A stretch of DNA of 64,000 bases, from contig NZ_CP070977.1 of assembly GCF_018417535.1 (NCBI RefSeq), forward strand, positions 2,232,001 to 2,296,000. The letters run 5' to 3'. The notes below the pieces were generated by a model that saw nothing but the letters and a program-made list of their open reading frames with translations, searched no databases and was not told where the DNA came from. The position numbers were made by a program, and so were the translations under genes. Below, one piece after another: positions 61,961 to 64,000 of this stretch (positions within the stretch are counted from its first letter, which is position 1; the number at the start of each line of letters is the position of its first letter). This DNA is from Burkholderia pyrrocinia. Lineage in GTDB: Bacteria > Pseudomonadota > Gammaproteobacteria > Burkholderiales > Burkholderiaceae.

Positions 61961-64000
61961 TCAAAAGTACCATGACCCGGACACAGGGTCAGCAACCAAA
62001 TCCATTCTGTTCTTCGCCAGCCCTGGATGGGATGCAGGATCGTTATCGAGCCACCGAGCCCACCTCGAAAGGAACAACGCTACCTCCACACCATTCGGAA
62101 TGGTTTCACCACGCGACGCCTTCTCGGCATGAGTGAATTGAGCGTCCGGATTGTAAACGATACGGTAGCCGAGGTTTCGGACCCGCAAACAAAGGTCGAC
62201 GTCGTTGAATTCAAGACTGAATCGTTCGTCGAAGCCATTTAGTTGGCTAAGAATAGATCGCCGTGTCGCGAACACGGCTCCTGTAACGACCGACCATTCT
62301 CGCTGTGCCACGGCCCAATTCTGATAGGTTTTGGCATCGGCAGGCCATCCGAGCCACGCGTGCGCTATGGTGCGAAGTGTCGGGAACATGCCGGCGTGCT
62401 GGATATGGCCATTCTCGAAATAGAGACGCGCACCGACACCGCCGACACGTTCGTCAACGGCGAAGGTAAGTAGCGCAGCAAGCCAATCCGTGCCGCCCGG
62501 AACGACGTCATCATTCATGAAAATGATCTGTTCGTCCGTTGCCGCACGCCAAAGCTGATTCATCTTTGTTGCGTAGTTGAACGGCTCACTGGCATCACGG
62601 ACCGTTTCGATTCGTTTTAACTGAAACGGCCATTTCCGACTCATCCAGTCAGGATGCCCAGCGATGTCGTCTCCAACGATAACCGTCAGACGGTCCATGG
62701 CCCACCGAACCTCGGAAATCCCCTCCAGCAATTGCTCGATGTAGCTCCCATCCCCTCCGACCCGAGCGGTTCGGCAAGTGGGAATGACGATGGTCACCGG
62801 GGGATAGCCGATATCCGCGAAGCGGCGGCGCTGGAACAGCAAATTACTCGCAGGTTCGTTAGAAAGCGCGATGCCTGCAAACCCCTCGAGCGACGAAAGC
62901 GCAGCGAGCCGCGAACGGTTGTCCGCGACTGGACGCCGTGCCTCGAAGCCGAGCAGGACCTTCGGGATGCGACTGATTGCACCACCGGCTTCAGCTACAC
63001 GTAGCACTACGTCATAAAGTACCGCCGTTCCGCGCCGCGCATTCAACCCTCCAATGGCCGTTAGCGTTTTACGTCGGATCGAGACCGGTGCGCCGATATA
63101 GTCCTGCGCGACAAGCAGCGTCGAGTTGAAGTCCGGCTTCAACCGAACACGATCCAGCGGATCTTCGCCCCCGGCGACATCGTCGGCATAGAACAGGACG
63201 ACATCGGGGCGGTTGGTGGCAGCACTCAGAAAGGCATGTTTGGCATCGGGAGAAATGCGGGCCTCACCCGGGGCGAAAATCAGCCAGTCATTGGGATCAC
63301 CATCGGCAAGCGACGCCCCGGTCCATGAAAGGTCGTTAGCCAAAAGGACAGGCACAAAACCGTCGCCTGGAGCAAAGTCCGCGAAACGTTGAGCGCCGGC
63401 AAGGTCGACGGAAATTGCCGGCGGCGCCGGTGGGATGTTTACAACCAATTGACTGGACAGGCTGGCAGCGTTAGCCGCAGAAGCGGCGATCGACGCAGCA
63501 AAGCTCGCTTCAACCGCGCGTGCCACGGTGTCATACGACAGAAGCCGAGCGATATTTCGTTTAGCTGCCTCGTTTATCGTGCGATCACCCTTCGCAATGG
63601 CCGTCGCGGCCTTGACAAGCGCTGCGGCCAGAGCACTTTCATCTACCTTGCCCCAACCATGCCCGGCCAGATAATGGCCGTGGTCTTCTTTCAATACCCA
63701 GGGCGTGGCCTGCACGGGATAGCCGCAGTCCGAATTGACGAAGTCCCGTGTACCGCCAAAATCCGTCGCGACCACGGACTTGCCGAGCGCCATAGCTTCC
63801 GCAACCGTCAGACCGAACCCTTCCGAACAATGGGGCGATGCATAGAGGTCAGCGGCAGCCATCAGGCTGGTAACTTCATCCGCGTGAAGCGACACTTCCA
63901 ACAGTTTCACTCCGGGAGTGCCCGTGGCCAATGCATAAAGCATCTTGCCAGCGTCCGGGCGGTCGTAAAGATGCTTTGTCTTGAGAACGAGATTCCAGCC
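61961..64000 (-). CDS. GT4-GT2 fusion glycosyltransferase, C-terminal part (runs off the window)
   Basis: At least 680 residues without a stop up to the window edge. The first visible part is the end of a GT4 (GT-B) domain, with the signature SPHCSEGFGLTVAEAMALGKSVVATDFGG. The second part is a GT-A-like region with ADDVAG and a full GT2 domain (VTIVIPTCRTARVGGDG, NDDVVPGGTDWL, FDERFSLEFNDVDLCLRVRNLGY). The protein starts beyond 64000. Probably assembles the O-antigen-type polymer together with the two other large GTs. Confidence 0.8.
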   Translation of the reverse strand, partial: GWNLVLKTKHLYDRPDAGKMLYALATGTPGVKLLEVSLHADEVTSLMAAADLYASPHCSEGFGLTVAEAMALGKSVVATDFGGTRDFVNSDCGYPVQATPWVLKEDHGHYLAGHGWGKVDESALAAALVKAATAIAKGDRTINEAAKRNIARLLSYDTVARAVEASFAASIAASAANAASLSSQLVVNIPPAPPAISVDLAGAQRFADFAPGDGFVPVLLANDLSWTGASLADGDPNDWLIFAPGEARISPDAKHAFLSAATNRPDVVLFYADDVAGGEDPLDRVRLKPDFNSTLLVAQDYIGAPVSIRRKTLTAIGGLNARRGTAVLYDVVLRVAEAGGAISRIPKVLLGFEARRPVADNRSRLAALSSLEGFAGIALSNEPASNLLFQRRRFADIGYPPVTIVIPTCRTARVGGDGSYIEQLLEGISEVRWAMDRLTVIVGDDIAGHPDWMSRKWPFQLKRIETVRDASEPFNYATKMNQLWRAATDEQIIFMNDDVVPGGTDWLAALLTFAVDERVGGVGARLYFENGHIQHAGMFPTLRTIAHAWLGWPADAKTYQNWAVAQREWSVVTGAVFATRRSILSQLNGFDERFSLEFNDVDLCLRVRNLGYRIVYNPDAQFTHAEKASRGETIPNGVEVALFLSRWARWLDNDPASHPGLAKNRMDLVADPVSGSWYF

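Noticed and set aside
1..64000. CRISPR arrays, rRNA genes, prophage modules or replication origins.
   Set aside because: No regularly spaced direct repeats with unique spacers, no rRNA-like sequence, no phage structural genes (the YqjE holin-family hit is a housekeeping membrane protein) and no DnaA-box cluster were seen.

Overview
The window looks like chromosome 1 of a Burkholderia, most likely a Burkholderia cepacia complex member. The evidence is the very high GC of most genes, third-position GC bias, the tol-pal/cpoB/tRNA-Lys neighbourhood, and a locus matching the 3' part (wcbO to wcbT) of the Burkholderia heptose-type capsule cluster next to an rmlBDAC O-antigen block. Species assignment is inference from gene content; no database search was possible.

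Layout. 1-6500: an aromatic catabolism operon on the minus strand (FAD hydroxylase, small DUF2783 protein, aromatic-acid MFS transporter, homogentisate dioxygenase, fumarylacetoacetase), divergent from a degenerate EAL protein. 6600-9500: GFA-type protein, IclR regulator and divergent glutaryl-CoA dehydrogenase with a triple tandem repeat in its leader. 9500-11900: 1-Cys peroxiredoxin and a yqjD-yqjE-yqjK-like membrane operon. 11900-14811: five overlapping type IV minor pilin genes. 14965-17116: nrdR and glyA, with a ZTP-riboswitch-like leader. 17117-23470: SDR, then ybgC-tolQRAB-pal-cpoB. 23487-23728: promoter, 5' remnant of a tRNA-Lys gene, an atypical complete tRNA-Lys and a terminator.

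23896-29501: six minus-strand genes, mostly overlapping by ATGA (desaturase, PAP2-like enzyme, glycosyltransferase, diiron ferritin-like protein, periplasmic protein, GT2), that look like an uncharacterised lipid-modifying pathway. 29640-33682: YiaA, an AraC regulator, an AhpD-like protein, a class II amidotransferase, and an orphan APS kinase flanked by a direct repeat of the amidotransferase 3' end. 33700-47831: a capsule-linked lipid operon (KpsS-like, SDR, LtaS-like enzyme, 2544-residue highly reducing PKS, LpxC paralogue, alpha-oxoamine synthase, GNAT). It is best read as making a polyketide/amino-ketone lipid attached to a surface glycan.

47832-64000: an O-antigen-type locus of clearly lower GC, with IS4-family debris and a duplicated sequence of about 270 bp. 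It holds a DUF6270/coiled-coil protein, a phytanoyl-CoA dioxygenase-like protein, two large two-domain GT2 proteins, rmlBDAC for dTDP-L-rhamnose, a sulfotransferase-like gene and a truncated GT4-GT2 fusion. The orphan APS kinase (PAPS supply) and the sulfotransferase-like gene together suggest sulfated surface glycan or lipid.
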